Assembly (NCBI GenBank): GCA_963742955.1
Contig: CAVUOA010000008.1
Span: 1,860,001 to 1,924,000, forward strand
Direction of reading: 5' to 3'
Source of the DNA: CAVUOA01 sp963742955
Lineage (GTDB): Bacteria; Bacteroidota; Ignavibacteria; Tepidaquicellales; OLB5
Length of the DNA stretch: 64,000 nt
Each line of letters opens with the position of its first letter. Position 1 is the stretch's first letter. Under the pieces are notes generated by a model. That model did no database searches and was not told the origin of the DNA. It saw nothing but the letters and a program-made list of their open reading frames with translations. A program made the translations under genes and the position numbers. This document shows, in pieces, positions 10,104 through 17,621 of this stretch.

Positions 10104-10460
10104 TTTAATCCTCCTTTGATTAACAAAAATAACGATTTGAAAATATAAGTGCATGAATCAGTAATATCCGGGAAGTCATGAGCGCCTGCCTGTCTATGCC
10201 GGGTAGACCTGCTGCAGGCAGATAGTCGAAGGACAACAGTTACCCCTCTCCTTCGGGGAGGGAAGGCACCTATGGCGCGGGGTGGGGTGTTTCATCCTTG
10301 ATATTAAACTAACAACAGCCTATTTTTAAATGCGCAGGGACGTCCCGCAGCCATCTCTTCAGCCCCTCACAAAAAATGCTTAAACATAATACTCTCGGAA
10401 TATCCGGATTGGTTTTCTATTAACTGATTTAAAAATCTTAGATAATGAAAGGATTGTGAC
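10104..10460. other. Intergenic boundary of the accessory region
   Basis: This 357-base gap separates two divergent genes. It holds a hairpin around GTCTA-TGCCGGG-TAGAC (about 10186-10209) inside a CCTGC/GCAGG-rich stretch, the left copy of the long direct repeat (10239-10289), and a GGGACGTCCC palindrome near 10345. No coding frame of note and no tRNA was found. Confidence 0.5.
10239..10289 (+). repeat. Left copy of a 50-bp direct repeat
   Basis: About 50 bases beginning AGTTACCCCTCTCCTTCGGG and ending CGCGGGGTGGGG. A second copy in the same orientation is at 13649-13697, differing by one missing C and two substitutions. The pair brackets 3.4 kb of AT-rich sequence with three unknown genes. 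A looser relative at 57979-58016 shows that the element is a dispersed repeat. Confidence 0.7.
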
Positions 10461-11499
10461 ATGGCTTTCAAACCCGCAAAATGTCCAAATTGTGGAGGAG
10501 ATTTACCAGGTACAAGACAATAAGGATATAGTCAAATGTATGTATTGTGGTAATGATATTGTTCTCAAGAAGCAATAAAGTTAGTACTAGGTGCTGATAT
10601 AGATAATTTAATGAAATTGGCAAACTCAGCTTTAACTGCTGGTAATGAAGAGGCTTACGGTTACTTCACAAAAATTCTTGAAACTGATGGAAACAACTCT
10701 GAAGCATGGTTTGGCAAAGCAAGTTCGGCAGGTTGGTTATCAACTTTGGCATATTATAGAATTCCTGAAATGTTGACTTCACTTGACAACGCTATAAAAT
10801 GTTCAACTGATGAAAATAAAGAAGCAATGAGAGTGAAATCTGATAATCTAGTTGAATCAGTAACCATTGCATATTACACACTGGCAAGGCAACATTTCTT
10901 AGAATATAAAGAAACAGAAGATTGTTGGTTTGAGTATTTAGATAGAAGTATTAAGGCTGTAGATGTATTGGAAAATAACATAAATATGTATGAAGATCTG
11001 AAAAGTTATGATATAAGTAATCCTATGAAGTGGATAGTAAATATATGCAAAGAAAATATAGATGGTCTTATATTTACTGAGCACATATCAAACTGACAGT
11101 AATAATAGTCCATTACAAATAAAATATAGTCTGGATGGTGTACCTGAATTAGAAAAACTAATAACTGATAAATATAATCTTTACAACTCAAAAATTAAAG
11201 AAATTGACCCAAGTTATAATGCACCAACAATACAAAAAGCACAATTTAAAAAAACAGGCTGTTTTATTGCCACGGCTACACTTGGTGATTATAATCATCC
11301 TTTTGTTTTGCAACTCAGAAGTTTTAGGGATGAATGGATATTACAACAATTCTGGGGTAGATTTTTTATAACAAAATATTATAGATATGGTAAAATTCCG
11401 GCTAATATTATAGCTAAGAACGAAATTTTAAGGAAACTAAGTTGTTATTTGCTTGTTAAACCTTTGGTATATATATCTAAGTTTTTAATAAAGAATTAA
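10461..11499 (+). CDS. Zinc-ribbon, TPR-like, CFI-box C-terminal protein, three frameshifts
   Basis: Pieced together from four frames. The start (ATG 10461) gives MAFKPAKCPNCGGDL, the first half of a zinc ribbon; the second half, VKCMYCGNDIVLK, lies about 10530-10572 in another frame. Then 11096 is reached by a helical, TPR-like segment (EAIKLVLGADIDNLMKLANS onward). After a last break near 11075 the C-terminus reads CFIATATLGDYNHPFVLQLR and continues with W-x-x-x-F-I-x-K-Y-Y-R-Y, which I recognise as the CFI-box C-terminal domain. That domain is found at the end of many bacterial proteins and has no settled function. Breaks are near 10500, 10570 and 11075. The visible AT-richness suggests transfer. 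Role unknown. Confidence 0.6.
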
Positions 11500-11527
11500 C
11501 TAATTTAATAAGTTTTTTTATTTACAG

Positions 11528-11587
11528 TGGTGTCAGGTTTGTTACGCCGAGGCGAAACTGACGCGGTGGGAGTATTCCCGAAACCAC
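11528..11587 (+). repeat. GTGTCAGGTTTG repeat, copy 1
   Basis: Begins GTGGTGTCAGGTTTGTTACG and continues through CGAGGCGAAACTGACGC to a GGGAGTATTCCCG hairpin. It starts 29 bases after the stop of the CFI-box gene. Copies 2 and 3 follow the next two genes. Confidence 0.6.
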
Positions 11588-11610
11588 TCACAAACAATAA
11601 TATAATATTC

Positions 11611-12321
11611 ATGCTTAAAAACAGACAAATTATATCCATTTTATTATTTACAAGTTCTATAATCACATTTTTAATATTATTGTTGCTGTATAACTATTTT
11701 TGGGTTGTTTTACCTTTAATCGTAATTGGACTTGTAATTTCTGCAATACCAAATTTAAAATTTAAATGGTATAAAAATGGGTATGAAACTTTTATAACAT
11801 ATTTTAGAATAATTATTGGAACATTGGTAGGTGTGTTTTTAGCTGTTCATTTTAATCATTTGGAAACACAGAAGGAAAATAGATTAGAAGTTGGTAAAAT
11901 TCTACAATCAACAAAAGGTAATATTTATGCTTGTAAACGTATGATGTGTCCTGTTATCGAAAATATAACTGATACAAATGGGATAAAAAACTATAAGAAA
12001 ATTCTTCCATATGATAAAATTCTACCTGTTAGTTTAACCGAGATTTTGAAAATGGATATTGTGCTGGAATATGTAAGCCAAACAACATTAGAACGACTGA
12101 GCATATCATCTTCACGCGTTACCACGTTGTATGGATATCTTTATGATAGTAGTAAAAGTTTTATTGATTTCAAGAATATTGGGTATGAGTATTGTCATTA
12201 TTTGGATGTTTCATTCCAATTACTCGAAAATGAGAGATTACGCTTGACAAATCAAATTGGTATGGATTCGTTGAAAACACTAAATAGCAAACTAATGCCA
12301 GAATATGAATTTGATATGTGA
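11611..12321 (+). CDS. Unknown membrane protein (236 aa)
   Basis: The start is taken at the ATG of 11611, where a hydrophobic N-terminus begins; the longer upstream frame runs through the repeat and is not believable. Two closely spaced membrane segments lie at about 7-50 and a third at about 75-95 (TYFRIIIGTLVGVFLAVHF). The remaining 140 residues are polar and mixed-charge, probably cytoplasmic, with no motif that I recognise. The very AT-rich codons (many AAA, ATA, TTA) differ from the housekeeping genes around it. It sits between two copies of the GTGTCAGGTTTG repeat, as does its larger neighbour. Function unknown. Confidence 0.6.
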   Translation: MLKNRQIISILLFTSSIITFLILLLLYNYFWVVLPLIVIGLVISAIPNLKFKWYKNGYETFITYFRIIIGTLVGVFLAVHFNHLETQKENRLEVGKILQSTKGNIYACKRMMCPVIENITDTNGIKNYKKILPYDKILPVSLTEILKMDIVLEYVSQTTLERLSISSSRVTTLYGYLYDSSKSFIDFKNIGYEYCHYLDVSFQLLENERLRLTNQIGMDSLKTLNSKLMPEYEFDM

Positions 12322-12337
12322 CATTGATAATTTTTGT

Positions 12338-12395
12338 GGTGTCAGGTTTGTAACCTGACGAACTGCACGGATGCGTGGGGGAAGCATTTCCGACT
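12338..12395 (+). repeat. GTGTCAGGTTTG repeat, copy 2
   Basis: Reads GGTGTCAGGTTTGTAACCTG and then ACGAACTGCACGGATGCG, ending in GGAAGCATTTCC. The core GTCAGGTTTGTAACCTGAC is a near-perfect hairpin. It starts 17 bases after the preceding stop, in the same orientation as copy 1. Confidence 0.6.
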
Positions 12396-12422
12396 TAATA
12401 CTAAAAAAATAAATTTTTAAAA

Positions 12423-13458
12423 ATGCAAAATAATAAATATAGCTTGCCGTTTGATTTTTATGATTTTTCGATATTGTTTCCTGGCTTTCTCATGTTTATA
12501 TACATAGGTTCTATTTTACATTTTTTAAAACCAAGTTTTGATGCATATTTTTTATCGATTGAATACCTGTCGAATAATACACTAATGCTTATTTTGATAG
12601 CTATTATTTTAATAATAGGTTTTTATATTATTGGGCATTTTGTTGCAACTATTGGTTCCCTAGTATTAGATCGAGTATTTTTATACGGAATATTTGGTTT
12701 GCCAGTTTATTATATTTTAGACTTAGACCATTTTAAGAGGTCATATGTTGAAGCAACGTATAAACATATTTTCTTTATTTCAAATTTGTTTTTGTTACTT
12801 ATACTTGTTCTTCAAATGTTAAATGTTAATTTAACTATAATAATGTATGTAGGGATAATTTTAATTTGCTTAATGGCAATGTCTACATTTTTCAGATTAT
12901 TTACAGAACTATTAAGGGAGAATCTAAAAGATAGGCCATTCTTCTTGTCACTTTCAAACTCGAAACTAATAAGAGGTATAATATTGGGACCAGTAAAATA
13001 TTATGATATGATTATTAATTTAATCAATTATAGTTAACAATAACAAAAAACTACCAAAGGAATTTATTGATTTATATGATAAAAAGTTCAATTCATTATT
13101 TAAAGTTGACTACAAGGTTGCAAAAGATGAAAATTATTGGCTACCTTTTTACTATGTATCGTCTAATCAACCTTTACATACATCAATGATAAGAACATGG
13201 CATCAGCTATATGGTTTTTCAAGAAATATTTCTTGTGCATCATATATTTCCGCTTTAATTTGCTCAATGTTATTGGTATTGCCATTCAATATCGATACTT
13301 TCCCAATTCTTGTTCAACTTATTATTTCTGTAATTTTTGCATGGACATTTTATTTGAGATATCTAAACCTTAATCAAAACTATTATCATAAAAATATTAT
13401 AAGATCATTTATTGCAATTAGTAATAATATGTCTACAAGTGACCAATCTTTTAATTGA
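12423..13458 (+). CDS. Unknown polytopic membrane protein (~345 aa), one frameshift
   Basis: Two frames fit end to end. Frame one (12423-13037) has at least four hydrophobic segments: about 20-40, 58-80, a pair near 118-155, with a polar end at GPVKYYDMIINLINY. The break is near 13030; the second frame continues N-N-N-K-K-L-P-K-E-F-I-D-L-Y with no start needed, through a soluble stretch (YWLPFYYVSSNQPLHTS) and two more membrane segments (about 275-320), ending at 13458. There is no known domain by eye. The build (membrane anchor, soluble middle, C-terminal helix pair) recalls membrane components of small defence or signalling modules, but nothing here proves such a role. Strongly AT-rich. Confidence 0.55.
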
Positions 13459-13481
13459 ATTTAAAATGAATTTTAAAATTT

Positions 13482-13553
13482 AGCGTCAGAAGTTACCTTC
13501 TGACACTGATGCTCTTGTGTCAGTCCGCTGCGGCGGAGTAAGACCTGACACCA
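13482..13553 (-). repeat. GTGTCAGGTTTG repeat, copy 3 (inverted)
   Basis: Ends GACCTGACACCAC, the reverse complement of the start of copies 1 and 2. Read on the minus strand it aligns with copy 1 through TGGTGTCAGGT, the CCG-rich middle and the ACTGAC box. It also contains its own hairpin CGTCAGAAGTTACCTTCTGAC. It starts 24 bases after the stop of the preceding gene. Confidence 0.6.
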
Positions 13554-13594
13554 CAAACAACCTTCCCCAGTGTCCTCTGTGGTTAAGTAATTAA

Positions 13595-13647
13595 CTGGAT
13601 TCCTGCCGGAGTATTACCCCGAACTTGATTCGGGGGCGGGAATGACC
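13595..13647. repeat. Nested REP-like hairpin
   Basis: Outer arms GGATTCCTGCC (13597-13607) and GGCGGGAATGACC enclose an inner perfect stem CCCCGAA-CTTGA-TTCGGGG (13617-13635). This is the common bacterial type of intergenic palindrome with GGATTCC/GGGAATGAC arms. It may act as a terminator or mRNA stabiliser. Confidence 0.6.
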
Positions 13648-13648
13648 A

Positions 13649-13697
13649 GTTACCTCTGCCTTCGGGGAGGGAACGCACCTATGGCGCGGGGTGGGGC
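13649..13697 (+). repeat. Right copy of the 50-bp direct repeat
   Basis: About 94% identical to 10239-10289 and in the same orientation. It marks the right edge of the AT-rich three-gene segment. Flanking direct repeats allow loss or gain of the segment by recombination, but because this is a dispersed family the bracketing could be chance. Confidence 0.7.
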
Positions 13698-13701
13698 TTC
13701 C

Positions 13702-13733
13702 TTGCTTTTATCCTTCCTATTATACTATATTTA
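13702..13733 (+). promoter_or_regulatory. Probable promoter for the Cys-rich small protein
   Basis: TTG (13702-13704), 21 bases, TATATTTA (13726-13733): seven of eight positions of TAnnTTTG. The start site would be near 13740, a dozen bases before the ATG at 13752. Confidence 0.4.
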
Positions 13734-13751
13734 TATATACTAATATATAAA

Positions 13752-13973
13752 ATGAATGAATTTTTAATCGATACAGTCGGTGATGACGGCAGGTGCTGCA
13801 AGCTGTGCAGTCATTTCTACGCGGAGATGAAACGTGACTATGTTTTCAGCATCATAAAGGCTAATCCCGGCATTAATGAATACAAGCCCGGGCATAAATT
13901 CTGCATGAAAAACAAGGAGTTCGTTTTCTTCTATGAGGTCTGCATGGAGTTCAGATTAAATGACCTGCGGTAA
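13752..13973 (+). CDS. Small cysteine-rich protein (73 aa)
   Basis: 73 residues with CCKLC (15-19), a second cysteine in HKFC (about 50) and a third in EVC (about 63), plus nearby His and Asp. The spacing would suit a single structural zinc site, but I do not recognise the family. The GC content is closer to the genome than to the AT-rich island on its left. It stands alone on the plus strand, with its own probable promoter and no terminator that I can see. Confidence 0.5.
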   Translation: MNEFLIDTVGDDGRCCKLCSHFYAEMKRDYVFSIIKANPGINEYKPGHKFCMKNKEFVFFYEVCMEFRLNDLR

Positions 13974-14101
13974 TTACTGCCCAAATTTTATGAAATAGAC
14001 CCCCTTAATCTCCCCCCTGCTAAGGGAGAGAAACATTGGAGACGCACCCGTGCATCTCTACTGAAAATGATATGACCTTACCCTAATTTATCATACCTTT
14101 A

Positions 14102-14127
14102 CAATACTCTTATTAATTAGAGTATTG
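14102..14127. promoter_or_regulatory. Inverted repeat over the -33 element
   Basis: CAATACTCT (14102-14110) and AGAGTATTG (14119-14127) form a perfect 9-bp inverted repeat with an 8-base spacer. Its right arm contains the TTG of the promoter at 14125. This is where a dimeric repressor would sit. It could instead be a terminator for the Cys-rich gene, but no T run follows. Confidence 0.45.
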
Positions 14128-14154
14128 ACAAATAAAATTTATATATTATATTTG
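14125..14154 (+). promoter_or_regulatory. Bacteroidetes-type promoter
   Basis: TTG (14125-14127), 19 bases, TATATTTG (14147-14154), a full match to the consensus. The start site would be near 14161, giving an untranslated leader of about 235 bases before the gene at 14398. Confidence 0.65.
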
Positions 14155-14264
14155 TAATAATGAGAGTAATACTGTTTGTGTTCCTCCCGGATTTCTGCAA
14201 AATACTGCTGTTTTAAACATCTTAATAAAATCTTTAAAAATGCTTCAAAAACGTTGTTTTCAGT

Positions 14265-14345
14265 TAAGTTACCCCCATAAAATGGGTACTTAAACCATTA
14301 ATTAATAGAATTTTACGGAGACCATAGGTAACTAAGTTACCTATG
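14265..14345 (+). promoter_or_regulatory. Two GTTACC-type hairpins in the leader
   Basis: First hairpin: TAAGTTACCC (14265-14274) pairs with GGGTACTTA (14284-14292), with one bulge. Second: CATAGGTAACT and AGTTACCTATG (14323-14345), a perfect 11-bp palindrome with a single central A. Both use the same AAGT(T)ACC core, so they look like two copies of one protein-binding or RNA motif. They lie in the transcribed leader, so control could act on RNA or DNA. They are not any riboswitch class that I know. Confidence 0.45.
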
Positions 14346-14397
14346 TACCCCTCATAAGAAATAATATCAAAATTTAAAAAGAAAGCTGAATAAAATT

Positions 14398-14796
14398 ATG
14401 CAATGCAGACACATTAAAGATGACAAAACCCAATGCAAAGGGTTTGCTATTAAAGGCAGCGATTACTGCTGGCGGCACTCATCGGCAGTTAAGGATTATG
14501 ATAAAAAATCAGCAAGCGCGCTGGGCGGCTCCGGCCGCAGGTTGTACATGCCGGTCACCCTGCCCGAAATTGTTATAAAAGATATGCAGGATATTCCGCA
14601 TATGCTTGTTGATACGCTCGGGTATTTGCGCAGGGGCGAAATGGATATACGGCTCGGAACCGCCATTGGCTATATTACAAACATACTGATGAAATCGTAT
14701 GAGCTGGCAGACCTTGAGCCGCGTATCGAAAAAATAGAAAAGTATATTGCCGGAAATCTTAAAGGAGAAATCACAGATGATTACAAGATTACTTAG
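14398..14796 (+). CDS. CxxH..GSDYCWRH protein (132 aa)
   Basis: The N-terminus reads CRHIKDDKTQCKGFAIKGSDYC then WRHS, a four-ligand Cys/His knuckle seen at the start of many small proteins in phage and island settings. The middle has ALGGSGRRL and LPEIVIKDMQDIPHML, and the end a helical segment with D-x-R-L-G-T-A-I-G-Y-I and E-L-A-D-L-E-P-R-I-E-K-I-E. This pattern (rarely named, often next to terminase small subunits or alone) points to nucleic-acid binding in mobile DNA. Here no phage gene is adjacent. It overlaps the next gene by 20 bases, so the two are translationally coupled. Expression should depend on the long leader. Confidence 0.6.
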   Translation: MQCRHIKDDKTQCKGFAIKGSDYCWRHSSAVKDYDKKSASALGGSGRRLYMPVTLPEIVIKDMQDIPHMLVDTLGYLRRGEMDIRLGTAIGYITNILMKSYELADLEPRIEKIEKYIAGNLKGEITDDYKIT

Positions 14797-15124
14797 AAGG
14801 CGAATCAAAAAAGCAAGCCTTGATGTTGTAATCAGGGACCGTAATATAATGGTACTTGATTCATTTACAGATATGGTTGAAGCATATGCCCCCGACGGGG
14901 GAAGAGTAAAGCGGAATCCCCGGCTTAAGGTGATAGAAACAGCGAGATACCAAAAGATGATTAAAGAACTATCTGAAAAAATGAAAAAGCGTAAAGAAGA
15001 GGAAGGGAAAGAGCACGAAGAAGAGGAGAGGGAAGAGTATGAAGAAGATGAGGGGGAAGAGCAAGAAGAAGAGCAAGGGGAAGTGAATGAAGAAGAGGAA
15101 GGGGAAGAGAATAATGACGGGTAA
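14777..15124 (+). CDS. Protein with long acidic Glu-rich tail (115 aa)
   Basis: The start is ATG 14777, with AAAGGAG at 14761-14767 inside the upstream gene, rather than the in-frame TTG/ATG further up. The first 70 residues are basic and ordinary (MITRLLRRRIKKASLDVVIR). The last 45 are nearly all Glu with some Lys, Asp, Gly and Gln, coded by imperfect GAAGAG repeats that make a long polypurine strand (14985-15115). The tail may be repeat-expanded. Such tails mimic nucleic acid or bind basic proteins. I do not recognise the family. It is coupled to the gene upstream. Confidence 0.55.
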   Translation: MITRLLRRRIKKASLDVVIRDRNIMVLDSFTDMVEAYAPDGGRVKRNPRLKVIETARYQKMIKELSEKMKKRKEEEGKEHEEEEREEYEEDEGEEQEEEQGEVNEEEEGEENNDG

Positions 15125-15155
15125 GCTGCCGGCTGGCAGCGTTATAAAATTTCAA

Positions 15156-15186
15156 TTGATTGTATATATTCCTTTAGCTAAGTTTG
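15156..15186 (+). promoter_or_regulatory. Bacteroidetes-type promoter for the peptidase/glycosyltransferase genes
   Basis: TTG (15156-15158), exactly 20 bases, TAAGTTTG (15179-15186). A full consensus match, 29 bases before the ATG at 15215. No Shine-Dalgarno is present, which is usual in this group. Confidence 0.7.
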
Positions 15187-15214
15187 TAGATTTGCATAAT
15201 GTAAAAACCCGTAA

Positions 15215-16276
15215 ATGAAAAGAATTGAGCAGCTTAAGGCGCTTCTGAACGAAAAATCTCTTGATGCCATACTAATTACACATATTCCAAACATCCGTTA
15301 CCTGAGCGGGTTTTCCGGCTCATCGGCTGCTGTGCTTATAACGAAATCGAAAAGTTTTTTTATAACCGATTTCCGCTATAAAGACCAGTCAAATGAGCAG
15401 GTTCACGGCTTTGAAATCAGGATTAATTACAACCAGACCGACGAGCTGAAAATTGTTGTTGAATCACAGGGATTAAAAATCATCGGCTTCGAGGCAAATC
15501 ATCTTACATACGGAAGCTATGACAACCTGTCCAATAATTTCACGGGCGTAAAGTTTGTTCCCATCACCGAAGCAGTCGAAAAGCTGACGATGAAGAAAAC
15601 AGATGATGAGCTTGCTAAAATTCAGAAGGCTGTTGATATCACCGATGAAACTTTTTCCAGAATGCTTGAATTCATCAAGCCGGGAATGCGTGAGCTGGAT
15701 GTATCGGCAGAAATAACATACACACACAAAAAGCTCGGCGCAAGTAAAGATTCATTCGACCCGATTGTTGCCAGCGGGTGGCGGGCGGCATTGCCTCATG
15801 GCATTGCATCCAATAAAATTATCGAAAGCGGTGATATAATTACGCTTGATTTTGGCTGTGTATACGAAGGATTCTGTTCCGATATGACAAGAACAATTTC
15901 AGCCGGAACTCCGCCGGATGAAATAAAAAAGATTTATCAAATTGTGCTCGATGCCCAGTTAAAGGCAATCGATGCCGCAAAGGCGGGAGTTTCATCTAAA
16001 TCGGTTGATACAACTGCGCGCGATTACATTGCATCAAAAGGCTACGGCGAAAATTTCGGGCACGGGCTTGGGCACGGACTCGGTATAGAAGTCCATGAAA
16101 TGCCGGGCTTAAGCCAGCGAATGGATATGCCGCTCGTTGAAAACTCCGTTGTAACCATAGAACCGGGAATATATATAGAGGGGCTTGGCGGGGTCAGGAT
16201 TGAAGATGATATTATAATTAAGTCTAACAAATGCGTTGTTATGAACAAATCGCCGAAAGAACTGATAATTATTTAG
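15215..16276 (+). CDS. Xaa-Pro aminopeptidase/dipeptidase (M24B)
   Basis: 353 residues, the usual length for short M24B enzymes. The N-terminal creatinase-like domain (1-125) includes HIPNIRYLSGFSGSSA. The C-terminal pita-bread domain has the five metal ligands: Asp in LDFGC, Asp in SDMTRT, His in GLGHGLG, Glu in TIEPG and Glu in GGVRIED. It removes N-terminal residues in front of proline or splits Xaa-Pro dipeptides in the cytoplasm with two divalent metal ions. It is first in a plus-strand group; the next gene begins 3 bases after its stop. PepP and PepQ cannot be told apart here. Confidence 0.9.
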   Translation: MKRIEQLKALLNEKSLDAILITHIPNIRYLSGFSGSSAAVLITKSKSFFITDFRYKDQSNEQVHGFEIRINYNQTDELKIVVESQGLKIIGFEANHLTYGSYDNLSNNFTGVKFVPITEAVEKLTMKKTDDELAKIQKAVDITDETFSRMLEFIKPGMRELDVSAEITYTHKKLGASKDSFDPIVASGWRAALPHGIASNKIIESGDIITLDFGCVYEGFCSDMTRTISAGTPPDEIKKIYQIVLDAQLKAIDAAKAGVSSKSVDTTARDYIASKGYGENFGHGLGHGLGIEVHEMPGLSQRMDMPLVENSVVTIEPGIYIEGLGGVRIEDDIIIKSNKCVVMNKSPKELIII

Positions 16277-16279
16277 GAC

Positions 16280-17536
16280 GTGAAAAAAGTTTTAATAATT
16301 TCATATTACTTCCCTCCGATGGGAATTGCATGGGCATCCAGGCCGGTGAAGTTTATAAAATACTTCCCGAAGTTTGACTGGCACCCGTTAGTTGTAACAA
16401 ACATACCGAAAACATACTATTCAAAAGCCGATTACCTTCTTGAAGAAGCGGAGAAATCAGGCGCAGAAATTTTTTTTACAAAAGGAAGAAAACACAACCT
16501 TATATCAGGGCACAAGCTGAAACCGCTGCCGAATGAAGGCAGGAGACTGCTTTTCTGCCGGATGCGCAGACTGCTGAAGTTCCCCGACCCGCAAATCAAA
16601 TGGAGAAAAAAAGCGCTTAAGATTGCTTCGAAAATAATTGAAACACAGAAGATTGATATTATGTATGCATCGGCGCCACCCTTTACGGATTTTATTGTAG
16701 CTTCCGAGCTTAAGAAAAAATACGGGATTCCGCTTGTGGTTGATTACATGGATTCGTGGCTTCATTCACCCGATAATTTCTATCCCACTAAGATGCACGG
16801 CTTCATAAATGCAAAAAAAGAGCTTGAAGTGCTGCGTGTTGCCGATGAAACAATCACCGTAAACCGCAGGATTAAAGAGTATATAATAGAGAGTTACCCG
16901 AACATAAAACATACTGATATAAACATAATCCCGCACGGTTTCGACCAGGAAGAATTTTCCTCAGCTACTGCACAGCTGCCGCGGACAAATAAAATGCGTT
17001 TTACTTATGCGGGAACATTTTTCAATCTCTCATCACCTAAATATTTTCTTGAAGGGCTTTCGATTGCATTTAAAAAGAGACCGGATATGAAAAGCAAAGT
17101 GGAAGCGTGTTTTATAGGATTGCTTTCAAAAGAAGACCAGAAGCTGATTAGCAAGTTTAATTTGATAGAATCTGTTTACTATCCCGGCTATGTTAATCAT
17201 AAAGAATCGATGAAATATCTTCTTGCATCAGACGTGCTGTGGTTTACAATCGGCAAGGGGAGCGGTGACGAGCTTGTTTCTCCGGTTAAGCTTTCCGAAT
17301 ATATCGGCGCGCGGAAGCCTATACTTGCTTGCATTCCCGAAGGCGTTGCAAAATGGAATCTGCGTTTTTACGATGCTGTTAAAATCTGTGAGCCCGATGA
17401 CCCGAATGCAATAGCTGATTTGATAATTGAGTTTTACGATTTGTATTCAAAGAATGCGCTGCCTGTGCCCAATGAACAAACAGTGCAGAAATATGATGTT
17501 GAAAAGCTTACTTACGAGCTTGTGCAGGTACTTTGA
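16280..17536 (+). CDS. Glycosyltransferase, GT4-like
   Basis: 418 residues from a GTG start. It begins MKKVLIISYYFPPMG, typical of GT4 enzymes of surface polysaccharide synthesis, and has the acceptor-side DYMDSW and the donor-side motif with E-Y-I-G-A-R-K-P-I-L-A. The GGVQR usual after FPPMG is replaced by IAWASR. It is a paralogue of the gene at 18774 (same order of motifs, about the same length), with an oxidoreductase gene in opposite orientation between them. It should transfer a sugar from a nucleotide donor at the inner face of the membrane. Donor and acceptor cannot be told. Confidence 0.85.
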   Translation: MKKVLIISYYFPPMGIAWASRPVKFIKYFPKFDWHPLVVTNIPKTYYSKADYLLEEAEKSGAEIFFTKGRKHNLISGHKLKPLPNEGRRLLFCRMRRLLKFPDPQIKWRKKALKIASKIIETQKIDIMYASAPPFTDFIVASELKKKYGIPLVVDYMDSWLHSPDNFYPTKMHGFINAKKELEVLRVADETITVNRRIKEYIIESYPNIKHTDINIIPHGFDQEEFSSATAQLPRTNKMRFTYAGTFFNLSSPKYFLEGLSIAFKKRPDMKSKVEACFIGLLSKEDQKLISKFNLIESVYYPGYVNHKESMKYLLASDVLWFTIGKGSGDELVSPVKLSEYIGARKPILACIPEGVAKWNLRFYDAVKICEPDDPNAIADLIIEFYDLYSKNALPVPNEQTVQKYDVEKLTYELVQVL

Positions 17537-17621
17537 ATTTTTAATTGACATATCTCCTGAAGCGAAGCTGGTACAGAGAGGCTCAAACATGAGCAGGCTG
17601 GGAGCTTAAAAAATATTTAAT

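Larger units (their letters stand above)
13974..14397. other. Intergenic region with promoter and long structured leader
   Basis: 424 bases without a credible gene. From left to right: a C/G-rich repeat (about 13996-14060, CCCCCTTAATCTCCCCCC and CTAAGGGAGAG), a 9-bp inverted repeat, a strong promoter, then about 240 bases of leader with two GTTACC-type hairpins. The parts are listed separately. Confidence 0.6.

Noticed and set aside
11527..11610. N-terminal extension of the 236-aa membrane protein
   Set aside because: The extension lies wholly in the GTGTCAGGTTTG repeat and is not hydrophobic; the start at 11611 leads straight into a membrane helix.
10239..13697. Integron cassette array or transposon with terminal repeats
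   Set aside because: No integrase, transposase or recombinase lies in or next to the segment, and the direct repeats belong to a dispersed family with another relative at 57979. I kept it as a cassette-like observation only.
14160..14216. 18-codon leader peptide in front of the island genes
   Set aside because: The ATG lies at the predicted start site itself, without room for a ribosome site, and the peptide has no regulatory codon run.
17537..17621. A short gene tail after the first glycosyltransferase
   Set aside because: The stretch reads as a protein-like fragment for about 20 residues but has no start, ribosome site or match that I know.
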